Assembly: GCF_003633755.1 (NCBI RefSeq)
Contig: NZ_RBIL01000001.1
Span: 4,191,452 to 4,255,451, forward strand
DNA length: 64,000 nt
Reading direction: 5' to 3'
DNA from: Solirubrobacter pauli
Lineage (GTDB): Bacteria; Actinomycetota; Thermoleophilia; Solirubrobacterales; Solirubrobacteraceae
Shown: positions 54,301 through 62,427 of the stretch, in pieces
Layout: the number at the start of each line of letters is the position of its first letter
Numbering within the stretch: position 1 is the first letter of the stretch
Position numbers and translations under genes: made by a program
Notes under the pieces: model-generated
Seen by the model: the letters and a program-made list of their open reading frames with translations, nothing else
The model's database searches: none
Told to the model about the DNA's origin: nothing

Positions 54301-57300
54301 CCTACACGTTCCGCGTCAGTGCGACCAACGCCGTCGGCGCGAGCCCGCAGTCCGCCGCGTCCGCACCGGCCACGCCGCAGTCGACGCTGTTCGACTTCGC
54401 CACGCCGACGACCGTCGACGCGGGCGACCCGTGGTCGGCCGAGTACGGCGTCAAGTTCAAGCCCGAGCACGACGGCAAGGTCACGGGCGTGCGCTTCTAC
54501 AAGTCGGCGGCCAACACGGGCACGCACATCGGCTCGCTGTGGCAGCTCGACGGCACGAAGCTGTCGTCGGCGACGTTCACGAACGAGACCGCCTCCGGGT
54601 GGCAGTCCGTGACGTTCGCGACGCCGATCGACGTGACCGCCGGCACGACCTACATCGCCTCCTACTTCACGCCCAGCGGGCACCCGTCGGTGACCTCCGG
54701 GGCCTTCGCCTCGGCGCTCGAGAACGGGCCGCTCGAGGGCATCGCCACCAGCGAGAGCGCGAACGGGCTGTACCTGTACACGAGCTCGAGCACCGCGCCG
54801 ACGCAGTCGTTCAACGGGACGAGCTACGGCGTGGACGTGCTGTTCGCGCTGCCGCGTCCGGGCCAGGTGACGGACGTCAGCGCCGACGAGTCCGGCCGCA
54901 CCTCGGCGACGGTGCAGTGGACGGCGCCGACCGGTGACGGTCCCGTCGAGTCCTACCGCGTGACGCCGTACGTGGGCGCGAACGCGCAGACGCCCAAGAC
55001 GGTCCCGGCGTCGGCGACCTCCACGACCGTGACCGGGCTGACCACCGGCACCACCTACACGTTCCGCGTGCAGGCGGTCAACGCCAACGGCGCCGGCCCG
55101 GCGTCCGACCCGTCCAACGCGGTCACCCCGTCGGTGCCCGTCCCGCCATCGGCGCCGACCAACGTCGTCGCCCGTCCGGCGACGGGCTCGGCCCAGCTCA
55201 GCTGGGCGCTCGCCACGGGGGACGGCGACAGCCCGATCACCGGCCAGACGGTGACGCCCTACGTGGGCGCGGTGGCGCAGACCCCGATCGAGGTCGGCCC
55301 GAGCGCGACCAGCTTGACGGTGAACGACCTCACGAACGGCACGGCCTACACGTTCCGGGTGAGCGCGACCAACGGCGTCGGCACGGGTCCGCAGTCGGCC
55401 GCTTCGGCGTCGGTGACCCCGCAGACGACGCTGTTCGACTTCGGCACGCCGGCGATCATCGACGCGGATGACCCGTGGGCGGGCGAGTACGGCATCAAGT
55501 TCAAGCCCAAGCACGACGGCTGGGTGACGGGCGTGCGGTTCTACAAGGCGGCCGCGAACACCGGCACGCACATCGGCAGCCTCTGGAACGCCGCCGGGAG
55601 CAAGATCACCTCGGCCACGTTCACCAACGAGACGGCCACGGGCTGGCAGTCGGTGACGTTCCCGTCGCCGATCGCGGTCACCGCCGGCACGACCTACGTC
55701 GCGTCCTACTTCACGCCGACCGGCCACCCGTCGGTCACGAGCGGCGCCCGCAGCTCCGTCGTCTCGAACGGGGCGCTGGAGTCGATCGCGAACGCCACCA
55801 GCCCGAACGGCCTGTACGTGTACTCGGCGACGAGCACGTTCCCGACGCTGTCGTACGCGGCGACCGACTACGGCGTGGACGTCATGTTCGCGCTGCCGCA
55901 GCCCGGTCAGCCGACCGCGGTGACCGCGCAGGCGGCCGGTCGCACGTCCGTGATCGTCGACTGGACGCCGCCCGCGAGCGGCGGGCCGGTCGAGACGTAC
56001 AAGGTCATCCCGTACGTCGGCTCGACGCCGCAGACGGCCAAGACCGTGACGGGGCCGACGTCGGACACGACGATCACCGGCCTCACGAGCGGCACGACCT
56101 ACACGTTCCGCGTGCAGGCCGTCAACGCCAACGGCACCGGCCCGCTCTCGGCGGCGTCGGGCAGCGTCACGCCCGACCAGCCGGTGGTGCCGACGGCGCC
56201 GACCGGGGTGGGCGTCCGCCCGGCCACGCAGTCGGTGCGCGTGAGCTGGACGCCTTCGGACCACGACGGCGACAGCGCGATCACCGGTCAGACCGTCACG
56301 CCGTACATCGGCGCGACCGCGCAGACGCCGGTCCAGGTGTCGGCCGCGGCCACGGCGGTCACGATCGACGGGCTGACGAACGGCACGGCCTACACGTTCC
56401 GCGTGACCGCGACCAACGGCGTCGGCACGAGCCCGCAGTCGACCGCTTCGGCCTCGGTGACCCCGCAGTCGACGCTGTTCGACTTCGACGTCCCGCAGAC
56501 CGTGGACGCGGGCGACGCGTGGCCGGCCGAGTACGGCGTGAAGTTCAAGCCCAAGCACGACGGTTGGGTGACCGGCATCCGGTTCTACAAGTCGGCCGCG
56601 AACACCGGCACGCACACCGGCAGCCTGTGGAACGCCGCGGGTGACCGCATCGGCAACGCGACCTTCACCAACGAGTCCGCCACGGGCTGGCAGTCGGTGA
56701 CGTTCGCCTCGCCGGTCCAGGTGACCGCGGGCACGACCTACGTCGCCTCGTACTTCACCCCGACGGGCCATCCGTCCATCACCGCGGGCGCGTTCACGCT
56801 CCCGGTGGACCGCGGCCCGCTGCAGACGATCGCCAACTCCGTCAGCGCCAACGGCCTGTTCCTCTACAGCGCCACCAGCGCGTTGCCGACCCAGTCGTTC
56901 AACGCCACGCACTACGGCGTCGACGTCCTGTTCGCGATGACGCTGCCCGGCCAGGTGACGGGCGTCACGGCCACGGCCGGCCAGCGCTCGGCCACCGTGT
57001 CGTGGACGGCGCCGAGCGGCGGCGGCGTGGTCACCCAGTACAAGGTGACCCCGTACATCGGCGCGAACGCCCAGACGCCGACGACGGTGACGGCCCCGAG
57101 CACGAGCACGACGATGACGGGCCTGACGGCCGGTACCGCCTACACGTTCCGCGTGCAGGCGATCAACCCCGGCGGCGTCGGGCCGGTCTCGGCCGCGTCG
57201 TCCGCGGTCACGCCGACCGCGCCGACGGCCCCAGCCGTGCCGAGCGGCGTCACCGCCACGGGCGACTCGAAGGCGGCGATCGTCCGCTGGACGGCGCCGG

Positions 57301-57992
57301 CCGACGGTGGCAGCGCGATCACGGGCTACACGATCACGCCGTACATCGGCGCGGCGGCCCAGACGCCCGTGAACGCCGGTGCGTCCGCGACGAGCGCCCG
57401 GATCAGCGGGCTCACCAACCACACCGCCTACACGTTCCGCGTGAGCGCGACGAACGCCATCGGCACGGGCACCGCGTCCGCGGCCACGGCGGCCGTGACC
57501 CCGCGCGCCTCGTTGTTCGAGGGCGCCACCCCCGGCGGCTCGCTCGACAGCGGCGACACCGACTCGATCGTCGTCGGCGTCAAGTTCACCGCCGAGGTCG
57601 ACGGCTTCGTCACCGGCGTGCGCTTCTACAAGTCGGCGGCGAACACCGGCACCCACATCGGCTCGCTGTGGACGGCCGACGGCCAGCACCGGGCGTCCGC
57701 GCCGTTCACCAACGAGACGGCGACGGGCTGGCAGGCCGTGACGTTCCCGACGCCCGTGGCGGTCACGGCCGGAACGGTCTACGTGGTCAGCTACCTGGCC
57801 CCGAACGGCCACTACTCGGCCATCGGCTCGGGCTTCGCGACCGCGGGCGTCGACAACGCGCCGCTCCACGCGCTGGCGAGCACGACGAGCCCGAACGGCG
57901 TCTACGCCTACAGCGCCACGTCGGTGTTCCCGAGCGAGATGTACAACTCGACGAACTACTCGGTGGACGTGCTGTTCGCCCCGGGCGCATGA
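51375..57992 (+). CDS. Giant secreted protein with N,N-dimethylformamidase beta-like domain and tandem FN3-FN3-DUF4082 repeats
   Basis: This 2205-residue protein is paralogous to that at 9671-14902. It has a signal peptide (about residues 1-38), a dimethylformamidase-like domain (about 60-540) with HDEYW at Tyr292, an Ig-like module (about 548-635), a first DUF4082 (about 637-805), and then four units of two FN3 domains plus one DUF4082, with DUF4082 starts near residues 1004, 1352, 1700 and 2046. The unit length is 348, 348 and 346 residues. Blocks such as FYKSAANTGTHIGSLW recur in nearly every copy. It lacks the BACON and LamG modules of its paralogue. It is probably a surface or secreted adhesive enzyme. 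The stop overlaps a lipoprotein start (ATGA). Confidence 0.88.
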   Translation: MEASRGLVTSTLTRCLVAVAAAVVLLAAYSTTDALAACANPVACENALQGTPQENWYNARESEAIQGFATQMSVNKGQTIDFKIKSELASYTIDVLRLGYYDGDGARMMRENLPHNATATTQPSCKTFGTGTAQANTGLIDCGNWAVTASWQVPTDAVSGVYIAHLVDAEGRGSRIIFVVRDDARSSAVVVQTSDATWQAYNTYGGNSLYTCSVECPDGTPLSYKAAYKVSYNRPLITEDQSALFTGAEYSLIRFLEQNGYDASYISGVDTEVRGNELLDHRLFISSGHDEYWSATQRTNMEQARDAGVNMAFLTGNEGFWKTRYEPSADGSNTPARTLVSYKDTHFPAQVDPVSWTGTWRDPRYTLAGAGVTPENALTGQSFIVNSGTSEITVPYAFRNLRQWRNTDVANLTQSTQSVTLGDDTLGYEWDEDPDNGFRPAGAFRFSATTVPNVEVFTDFGSTTKFGQTATHNMTMYKTASGARVWGSGTVQWAWGLSEWNGTGANPDRNMQQATVNIFADMDAQATTRIPTLSAATKTTDTSAPTATVSVASTVSDGSVVTITGTATDSGGGTVAGVEVSTDGGATWHPATTGTTSWTYRWVAHGSPTSTIKARATDDSGNIGAATAGTNVTVTCPCSMWGTNVTPAATSVDSGDAAPIEVGVKFRASVLGTVSGIRFYKGAANTGTHVGSLWDANGQILANATFQSESASGWQSVTFSSPVTIQPNTTYIASYHAPNGHYSATRDYFWRINSPGPSGGGTYGAPPLQALKATGTTQVNGVFAYSGGPTFPDQSYAAANYWVDVSFTPTPAPGQVTNVVATSGGRTSANLTWTPPASGGTVSSFKITPYIGANAQAPITVPADGDSHATVTGLTTGTTYTFRVQAVNYNGTGLASPASNAVTPLVPVAPASPSGVVARPATKSALVTWTPAATDGDSAITGQTVTPYDGAVAQTPIAVGPSATSVTVPGLTNGTAYTFRVSATNAVGASPQSAASAPATPQSTLFDFATPTTVDAGDPWSAEYGVKFKPEHDGKVTGVRFYKSAANTGTHIGSLWQLDGTKLSSATFTNETASGWQSVTFATPIDVTAGTTYIASYFTPSGHPSVTSGAFASALENGPLEGIATSESANGLYLYTSSSTAPTQSFNGTSYGVDVLFALPRPGQVTDVSADESGRTSATVQWTAPTGDGPVESYRVTPYVGANAQTPKTVPASATSTTVTGLTTGTTYTFRVQAVNANGAGPASDPSNAVTPSVPVPPSAPTNVVARPATGSAQLSWALATGDGDSPITGQTVTPYVGAVAQTPIEVGPSATSLTVNDLTNGTAYTFRVSATNGVGTGPQSAASASVTPQTTLFDFGTPAIIDADDPWAGEYGIKFKPKHDGWVTGVRFYKAAANTGTHIGSLWNAAGSKITSATFTNETATGWQSVTFPSPIAVTAGTTYVASYFTPTGHPSVTSGARSSVVSNGALESIANATSPNGLYVYSATSTFPTLSYAATDYGVDVMFALPQPGQPTAVTAQAAGRTSVIVDWTPPASGGPVETYKVIPYVGSTPQTAKTVTGPTSDTTITGLTSGTTYTFRVQAVNANGTGPLSAASGSVTPDQPVVPTAPTGVGVRPATQSVRVSWTPSDHDGDSAITGQTVTPYIGATAQTPVQVSAAATAVTIDGLTNGTAYTFRVTATNGVGTSPQSTASASVTPQSTLFDFDVPQTVDAGDAWPAEYGVKFKPKHDGWVTGIRFYKSAANTGTHTGSLWNAAGDRIGNATFTNESATGWQSVTFASPVQVTAGTTYVASYFTPTGHPSITAGAFTLPVDRGPLQTIANSVSANGLFLYSATSALPTQSFNATHYGVDVLFAMTLPGQVTGVTATAGQRSATVSWTAPSGGGVVTQYKVTPYIGANAQTPTTVTAPSTSTTMTGLTAGTAYTFRVQAINPGGVGPVSAASSAVTPTAPTAPAVPSGVTATGDSKAAIVRWTAPADGGSAITGYTITPYIGAAAQTPVNAGASATSARISGLTNHTAYTFRVSATNAIGTGTASAATAAVTPRASLFEGATPGGSLDSGDTDSIVVGVKFTAEVDGFVTGVRFYKSAANTGTHIGSLWTADGQHRASAPFTNETATGWQAVTFPTPVAVTAGTVYVVSYLAPNGHYSAIGSGFATAGVDNAPLHALASTTSPNGVYAYSATSVFPSEMYNSTNYSVDVLFAPGA
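54384..57992 (+). repeat. Four tandem about 1044-bp coding repeats
   Basis: Four DUF4082 domains begin at 54384, 55428, 56472 and about 57510, separated by exactly 1044, 1044 and about 1038 bases, with two FN3 domains in each interval. Long stretches are nearly identical in sequence, which points to unequal crossing-over. The repeats are coding, not an IS or array. Confidence 0.85.
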
Positions 57993-58594
57993 CGGTCCGG
58001 CTGCGCCACGGCGTGCCGGCCGCGCTCGTCGCCGCCGCACTCGCGCTGACCGCGTGCGGCGGCGGGGACGCCCCGGTCGCCACCGGCGGCGGCGAGACGA
58101 GCGAGCACGCGCTGGGTGGGCCGAAGAACCCGATCGCCGCGTCCACGCCTGACGCGCAGGCCCTCGAGAAGGCGCGCGAGAAGGGGCACTTCAACGAGTC
58201 CGAGCCCCCGCGCGAGGACGGGCAGCCGGCCGTCGCGGAGACGGCCGGTCCCGGGCCGTGCGAGCTCGTGCCCACGGCCACCGTGCGGACCATCCTCGGC
58301 GGACCGGTCGCCAAGCCGACCGAGGCGCCGCAGGGTCCGACGTGCATCTACCGCACGCGCTCGGGCAAGGGCTTCCTGACCGTGAGCCTCGCCACGATCG
58401 GCGCCGATCGCACGCGCGCGCAGATCAAGGGCATCCCCGCCGTCTCGGTCTCCGGGCGCAAGGGCTACTGCCGGCGACCGGACCGGATGGCGCTGCACGT
58501 GCCGCTCTCGGACGGGCGTATGCTGACCGTCGGCGCCCCCTGCAGCACCGCGCGCGCGTTCGCCGTCAAGGCGCTGGCGCGCATCGACTCGTAA
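57989..58594 (+). CDS. Putative lipoprotein of unknown function
   Basis: The 201-residue protein has a lipoprotein signal peptide with the lipobox LTAC and lipidation Cys23, followed by a Gly/Glu/Pro-rich low-complexity region (to about residue 88) and a compact C-terminal domain with four cysteines (CELV, CIYR, YCRR, CSTA) that may form two disulfides. The C-terminal part has the length and pattern of a DUF3558-like lipoprotein domain, but this is only a resemblance. The ATG overlaps the stop of the giant gene, so the two are co-translated and may work together on the cell surface. The formyltransferase gene follows after 19 bases. Confidence 0.75.
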   Translation: MTVRLRHGVPAALVAAALALTACGGGDAPVATGGGETSEHALGGPKNPIAASTPDAQALEKAREKGHFNESEPPREDGQPAVAETAGPGPCELVPTATVRTILGGPVAKPTEAPQGPTCIYRTRSGKGFLTVSLATIGADRTRAQIKGIPAVSVSGRKGYCRRPDRMALHVPLSDGRMLTVGAPCSTARAFAVKALARIDS

Positions 58595-58613
58595 CCACGC
58601 TCCGAAGGAACCG

Positions 58614-59573
58614 ATGCACGCCACCTCCTCCGACGCGGCGGACGCCCCGCGCGTCCTGTTCATCGGCGGCACGCGCCGCGGGCATCAGGTGCTCGAGGCG
58701 ATCCTGCGCACCGGGGAGCGGCTGACCGCCGTGTACGGGCTCGAGCAGGACGAGCACGAGGCCGACCGCTTCGACGAGCAGGTGCGGGCGACGGCCGAGC
58801 GGGCCGGGGTCCCGTGCCGGATGGGGCGGAGGATCGGGCCTGACGAGGAGCGCGAGATCCTCGAGGTGCACCGCCCGGACCTCGTCATCGTGGTCGGGTG
58901 GCGCACCATGGTGCCGATGAGCGTCGTGCGCAGCGCGCGGCTGGGCTGCGTCGCCGCGCACGACTCGGTGCTGCCACGCGGCCGCGGCTTCGCGCCGACC
59001 AACTGGACGATCATCCTCGGGCACGACGTGGGCGGGGTGACGCTGTTCCACATGACCGAGGCGGTCGACGCCGGTGACATCGTCGGGCAGCGCGCGATCC
59101 CGCTCGGCGCACGGGCTACGGCACCGGAGCTGTACGCGGCCGTGACCGACGCGACGGTCGAGCTCGTGCTCGAGCACCTGCCCGGCCTGAAGGCCGGCAC
59201 GGCGCCCCGGATCCCGCAGGACCACACGCTCGCGACGTTCTTCTGCGCCCGCACCCCGGACGACTGCGACATCGACTGGTCGCGGCCGACGATCGAGATC
59301 GACCGGCTGATCCGCGGGCTCACGCATCCCTACCTCGGCGCGCGCACGACCTACCAGGGCGAGCCCTTGACCATCTGGGAGGCCGAGCCGCTGGTGCCCG
59401 CGCCGGTCTACGAGGGCCGTGTGCCCGGCCGTCCCGTCGGGTTCCCGGGCGACGGGTCGGTGGACGTGCTGACGGGCGACGGCGTGCTGCGCGTGCGGCG
59501 CGTCGCGGGTCCCGACGGCCCGGTCGACGCCGCCGGCGTCATCCGGTCCTTCCGGGCGACGCTCGGCCGCTAG
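58614..59573 (+). CDS. Formyltransferase-family protein (sugar N-formyltransferase/Fmt-like)
   Basis: The 319-residue protein has an N-terminal Rossmann formyltransferase domain and a C-terminal domain resembling those of methionyl-tRNA and amino-sugar formyltransferases. The loop around the active site reads AAHDSVLPRGRGFAPTNW, with His116, and Asp152 lies 36 residues later (VDAGDI), the same spacing as His104 and Asp140 of ArnA. The Asn two residues before the His, the third member of the usual triad, is Ala114. Given nearby sugar aminotransferase and glycosyltransferase genes, it more likely formylates an amino sugar than initiator tRNA. The ATG follows GAAGGA. Confidence 0.82.
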   Translation: MHATSSDAADAPRVLFIGGTRRGHQVLEAILRTGERLTAVYGLEQDEHEADRFDEQVRATAERAGVPCRMGRRIGPDEEREILEVHRPDLVIVVGWRTMVPMSVVRSARLGCVAAHDSVLPRGRGFAPTNWTIILGHDVGGVTLFHMTEAVDAGDIVGQRAIPLGARATAPELYAAVTDATVELVLEHLPGLKAGTAPRIPQDHTLATFFCARTPDDCDIDWSRPTIEIDRLIRGLTHPYLGARTTYQGEPLTIWEAEPLVPAPVYEGRVPGRPVGFPGDGSVDVLTGDGVLRVRRVAGPDGPVDAAGVIRSFRATLGR

Positions 59574-61088
59574 CTAACGGCCCGGCGCGATGCCGGCGTC
59601 GGCGTCGCCGGCGGCGGTGCCGGTGCCCGGGCTGCCCGGCGCGAGGCGGTAGCCGAGGTAGCCGCCCGGGCGGTCGCCGCCCTCGAACACCGGTGCGCCG
59701 ACGATGTTGCCGGCGCCGGCTCCCCGGCGCTCGCGCAGCAGGTTGCGCTCCTGGGTGCCGGACGCGCCGTTGCCCACCGTGATGGTGGTGGCGATGTTGT
59801 CGGCCACGACGGTCCCGCGGCCCGTGGGCAGGCCGGCCTTGGAGTTGAGGTCGATCGAGCCGCACGTCGTGTTGAACAGGCAGTCGCGGCCGTACACGAC
59901 GGTGTTGTGGCGCACGGTCGAGCCGTTGTCGGAGTAGAGCTCGATGCCCCACGGGCGCCGGCCCTTGGCCACCAGGTCGACCACGTTGTGCTCGATCACC
60001 GCCCGCGTCAGCCCGCCGTAGGCGACGATGCCGGTGGACGTGTCGTGGATGTAGTTGCCGCGCACCACGGAGCCCGGGGCGCCGGTCAGCTGGATGGCGT
60101 CCGTGTGGTTCGGGCCACCCTTCTCGAGGATGTCGCGGAACTCGTTGTCGAGGATGTTCACGCCGACGCCGGACTGCACGCCGTCCGCGTCCCCGCCGGC
60201 CAGCAGCGAGTTGCGGATGGTCACGCCCGAGTGCGCGTCGCCGCCGTACGCCAGGGACACCCGCGCGGCGATCGACGTCTGCGTCGGGGCATCGATGTCC
60301 AGGAACGCGTCGTAGGCGAGCTCGATGTTGCTGTCGACCGGTCCGTCGATGTAGACGGGGCCGGTGAAGGTGGAGTCGACGATCGAGATGTCGCGGGTCG
60401 CTCCGCGGAGCTCCGCGCCCGGGATCTGCATGCCCTGCAGCGTCAGGTTGGCGGCGCCGTTGAACACCGGCGAGATCCTGACGGTGGCGCCAGGCTCCGG
60501 CGCGAGCGTGACCCGCCCGGGCTTGACCAGACCCACGAACCGGCCGTAGTCGCCCGCGGCGAGGCAGATCCGCGCGTCCGTCGGCGCGGCCTCGAGCTGG
60601 GCGGTGAGGTTGTCACGGCCGGCGTGCAGGTCACAGCGCGGCGGCGCGGGCGCGGCCTGCGACGACGGCGTCCCCGCGGCGCCGTCGGCCGGGCGCGGGC
60701 CGACGACCGCCGGGCCCGGAGCGGCGCCGTCGCGCACACGCGGGTCGCTGCCGGCGCGGATCTCGTCGCCGTCCGGCTGGCCGTCTCCGTCCGTGTCGCG
60801 CTTGCGCGGGTTCGTCTTGTACCGACGGACCTCGTCCCCGTCCCGCAGGCCGTCGCGGTCGGTGTCGCGCCTACGCGGATGCAGCTTGAGCCGATACTCG
60901 CGCAGGTTGCTCAGCCCGTCCCGGTCGCTGTCGGCCCGGTCGGACTTCTGCGTGGTCGAGAACTGGTACTTGCGCTCCCAGCTGTCCGGAAGCTTGTCGC
61001 GGTCCTTGTCGGTGGCGGCCGCGTTGCCGCAGCCCGCAGAGAGCCAGACCACCATCAGCACCGGAACGATCCGCTTCAGCCGGATCAC
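59574..61088 (-). CDS. Lipoprotein with thrombospondin type-3-like calcium repeats and a right-handed beta-helix domain
   Basis: The 504-residue protein starts with a lipoprotein signal peptide (lipobox SAGC, Cys20), then about 110 residues of calcium-binding repeats such as DTDRDGLRDGDE and DTDGDGQPDGDE, a Pro/Ala-rich linker, and a beta-helix domain (about residues 170-500) related to the protein at 34575-36113, with NHTDAIQL at residue 327 and RPWGIELY. The frame is open to 61220, but GTG 61088 gives a standard lipoprotein signal peptide, so it is preferred. It lacks a PKD-like tail. It converges on the formyltransferase gene with no gap and is divergent from a GT2 gene. Function unknown; surface location likely. 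Confidence 0.82.
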   Translation of the reverse strand: MIRLKRIVPVLMVVWLSAGCGNAAATDKDRDKLPDSWERKYQFSTTQKSDRADSDRDGLSNLREYRLKLHPRRRDTDRDGLRDGDEVRRYKTNPRKRDTDGDGQPDGDEIRAGSDPRVRDGAAPGPAVVGPRPADGAAGTPSSQAAPAPPRCDLHAGRDNLTAQLEAAPTDARICLAAGDYGRFVGLVKPGRVTLAPEPGATVRISPVFNGAANLTLQGMQIPGAELRGATRDISIVDSTFTGPVYIDGPVDSNIELAYDAFLDIDAPTQTSIAARVSLAYGGDAHSGVTIRNSLLAGGDADGVQSGVGVNILDNEFRDILEKGGPNHTDAIQLTGAPGSVVRGNYIHDTSTGIVAYGGLTRAVIEHNVVDLVAKGRRPWGIELYSDNGSTVRHNTVVYGRDCLFNTTCGSIDLNSKAGLPTGRGTVVADNIATTITVGNGASGTQERNLLRERRGAGAGNIVGAPVFEGGDRPGGYLGYRLAPGSPGTGTAAGDADAGIAPGR

Positions 61089-61193
61089 GACGCGACTCGT
61101 GGAACATGTCCGGAGCAGATCCACGACGTGCCGCAGGATACCGGAGCATTCGGTCCGCGACGGTGGAAGTCCGGAGGGTTCCCAGCCGTTGGT

Positions 61194-61216
61194 TCGGTCG
61201 AGACTTCCTCGACCGA
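61194..61216. repeat. Perfect inverted repeat in a divergent intergenic region
   Basis: TCGGTCGAG and CTCGACCGA form a perfect 9-bp inverted repeat with a 5-base spacer, between the beta-helix lipoprotein gene and a GT2 gene. It ends 19 bases before the GT2 ATG. It could be an operator for both genes or an RNA hairpin. Confidence 0.5.
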
Positions 61217-61235
61217 GCAAGGAACCCGAGAGATC

Positions 61236-62426
61236 ATGACCGTCATCGCCGTACTCGCCATCGTGCTCGGCCTACCGGGCCTTGCCGTGGCGGTCCAGTT
61301 CGGCCTGCTGGCGTTCGCCTCGTGGGCGTACCGCGAGCCCAGGGCCGCCGCCAGCGGACGGATCCGCTTCCTCGTGCTCGTGCCCGCGCACAACGAGGAG
61401 CTCGTCATCGCCAAGGGTCTGGAGGCGATCAACGCCGACCGGCGCGAGGACGACCTCGTGCTGGTGGTCGCCGACCGCTGCACGGACGCGACGGCGTCCA
61501 TCGCCCGCTCCCACGGCGCGCTCGTGCTCGAGCGCGGCGAGGACGAGGAGCCGGGGCGGGCCGCGGCCCGCCAGGCGGGGCTCGAGCACGCCCGCGCGCT
61601 CGAGTGGGACGCGGTGCTGATGCTCGACGCCGACTCGGTGATCGAGCCCGGCTTCTTCGTGGCCGCCGAGGCCGCGCTGCTCGACGGCGCCACCGCGATC
61701 CAGGCGCGCAGCGAGAGCAGCCGCGGCCGCTCGCTCACCGCCGAGGCGTCGGTCGCGGCGTTCACGCTGCAGGGCATCACACTCCCGCGCGGCCGCGCCC
61801 GGCTCGGGCTGTCCGTCCGCCTGCGCGGCACCGGCATGGCCATCCGCCGCGAGATCGCGCTGCAGCACCGCTTCCGGGCGCCGGCCTCCGAGGACCTGTT
61901 CTTCACGCTCGACCTGCTGCTGGACGGCGTGCGCTGCCGGCACGTCGACAGCGCACGGCTGCGCTCCGAGGGCGCCGACACGTGGGGCGCGTTCGGAGGG
62001 CAGAAGGTGCGCTACGAGGCGGGCCGCATGGCTGCCGCCCGCGCGTACGTCCCGCGCCTGCTCTCGCGCGCGCTGCGCCGCGGCGATCTGGCCGCGCTGG
62101 ACACGGCCTGGTTCCTCGCGACGCCGCCGTTCGCGCTCGCCGCGCTGTCCCTGCTGCTCGGCCTGGGCCTCGCCGCCGTCGCCTCGGCCTGGACGCTGGC
62201 GTGGGTCTTCACCGCCGGGATCGCGGCGCTCGCCGTCGCGCTGCTGACCGGGCTCATCCAGGCCCGCGTCGGGCTGCGCACGTGGCTCGCGCTGCTTGCG
62301 GCGCCCTGGTACCTGGTGTGGAAGGCGGTCGTGCAGGTGCGCGCGCTCGCGAGCATCCTGCGGCGCGACAGCTATTACGGGCCGACGGCGCGTGCCGCGT
62401 CCCAGAGCAACGGCGAGGGGAGCTGA
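61236..62426 (+). CDS. Membrane-bound GT2 glycosyltransferase (processive-like layout)
   Basis: The 396-residue protein has one N-terminal helix (about residues 1-30), a GT-A domain, and two to three C-terminal helices (about residues 295-350). It contains FLVLVPAHNEELV near residue 46, the DRCTDAT nucleotide loop near residue 82, LDADSVIEPGFF near residue 130 and EDLFFTLDLLLDG near residue 213. A typical QxxRW motif of processive synthases is not evident (GGQKVRYEAGR instead). The layout resembles membrane GT2 enzymes linked with exopolysaccharide export, but donor and product are unknown. The following acyltransferase gene starts 1 base after its stop. Confidence 0.87.
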   Translation: MTVIAVLAIVLGLPGLAVAVQFGLLAFASWAYREPRAAASGRIRFLVLVPAHNEELVIAKGLEAINADRREDDLVLVVADRCTDATASIARSHGALVLERGEDEEPGRAAARQAGLEHARALEWDAVLMLDADSVIEPGFFVAAEAALLDGATAIQARSESSRGRSLTAEASVAAFTLQGITLPRGRARLGLSVRLRGTGMAIRREIALQHRFRAPASEDLFFTLDLLLDGVRCRHVDSARLRSEGADTWGAFGGQKVRYEAGRMAAARAYVPRLLSRALRRGDLAALDTAWFLATPPFALAALSLLLGLGLAAVASAWTLAWVFTAGIAALAVALLTGLIQARVGLRTWLALLAAPWYLVWKAVVQVRALASILRRDSYYGPTARAASQSNGEGS

Positions 62427-62427
62427 C

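Noticed and set aside
51375..57992. CRISPR-like or transposon-like repeats
   Set aside because: The repeats are long, in frame, and encode FN3 and DUF4082 domains; there are no short spaced repeats or transposase motifs anywhere in the window.
52098..58040. An open frame of about 1980 codons on the minus strand
   Set aside because: It is antisense to the repeat-rich giant gene; its peptide is dominated by Arg, Ala, Gly and Val without domains, as expected from the GC-rich codon pattern of the real gene.
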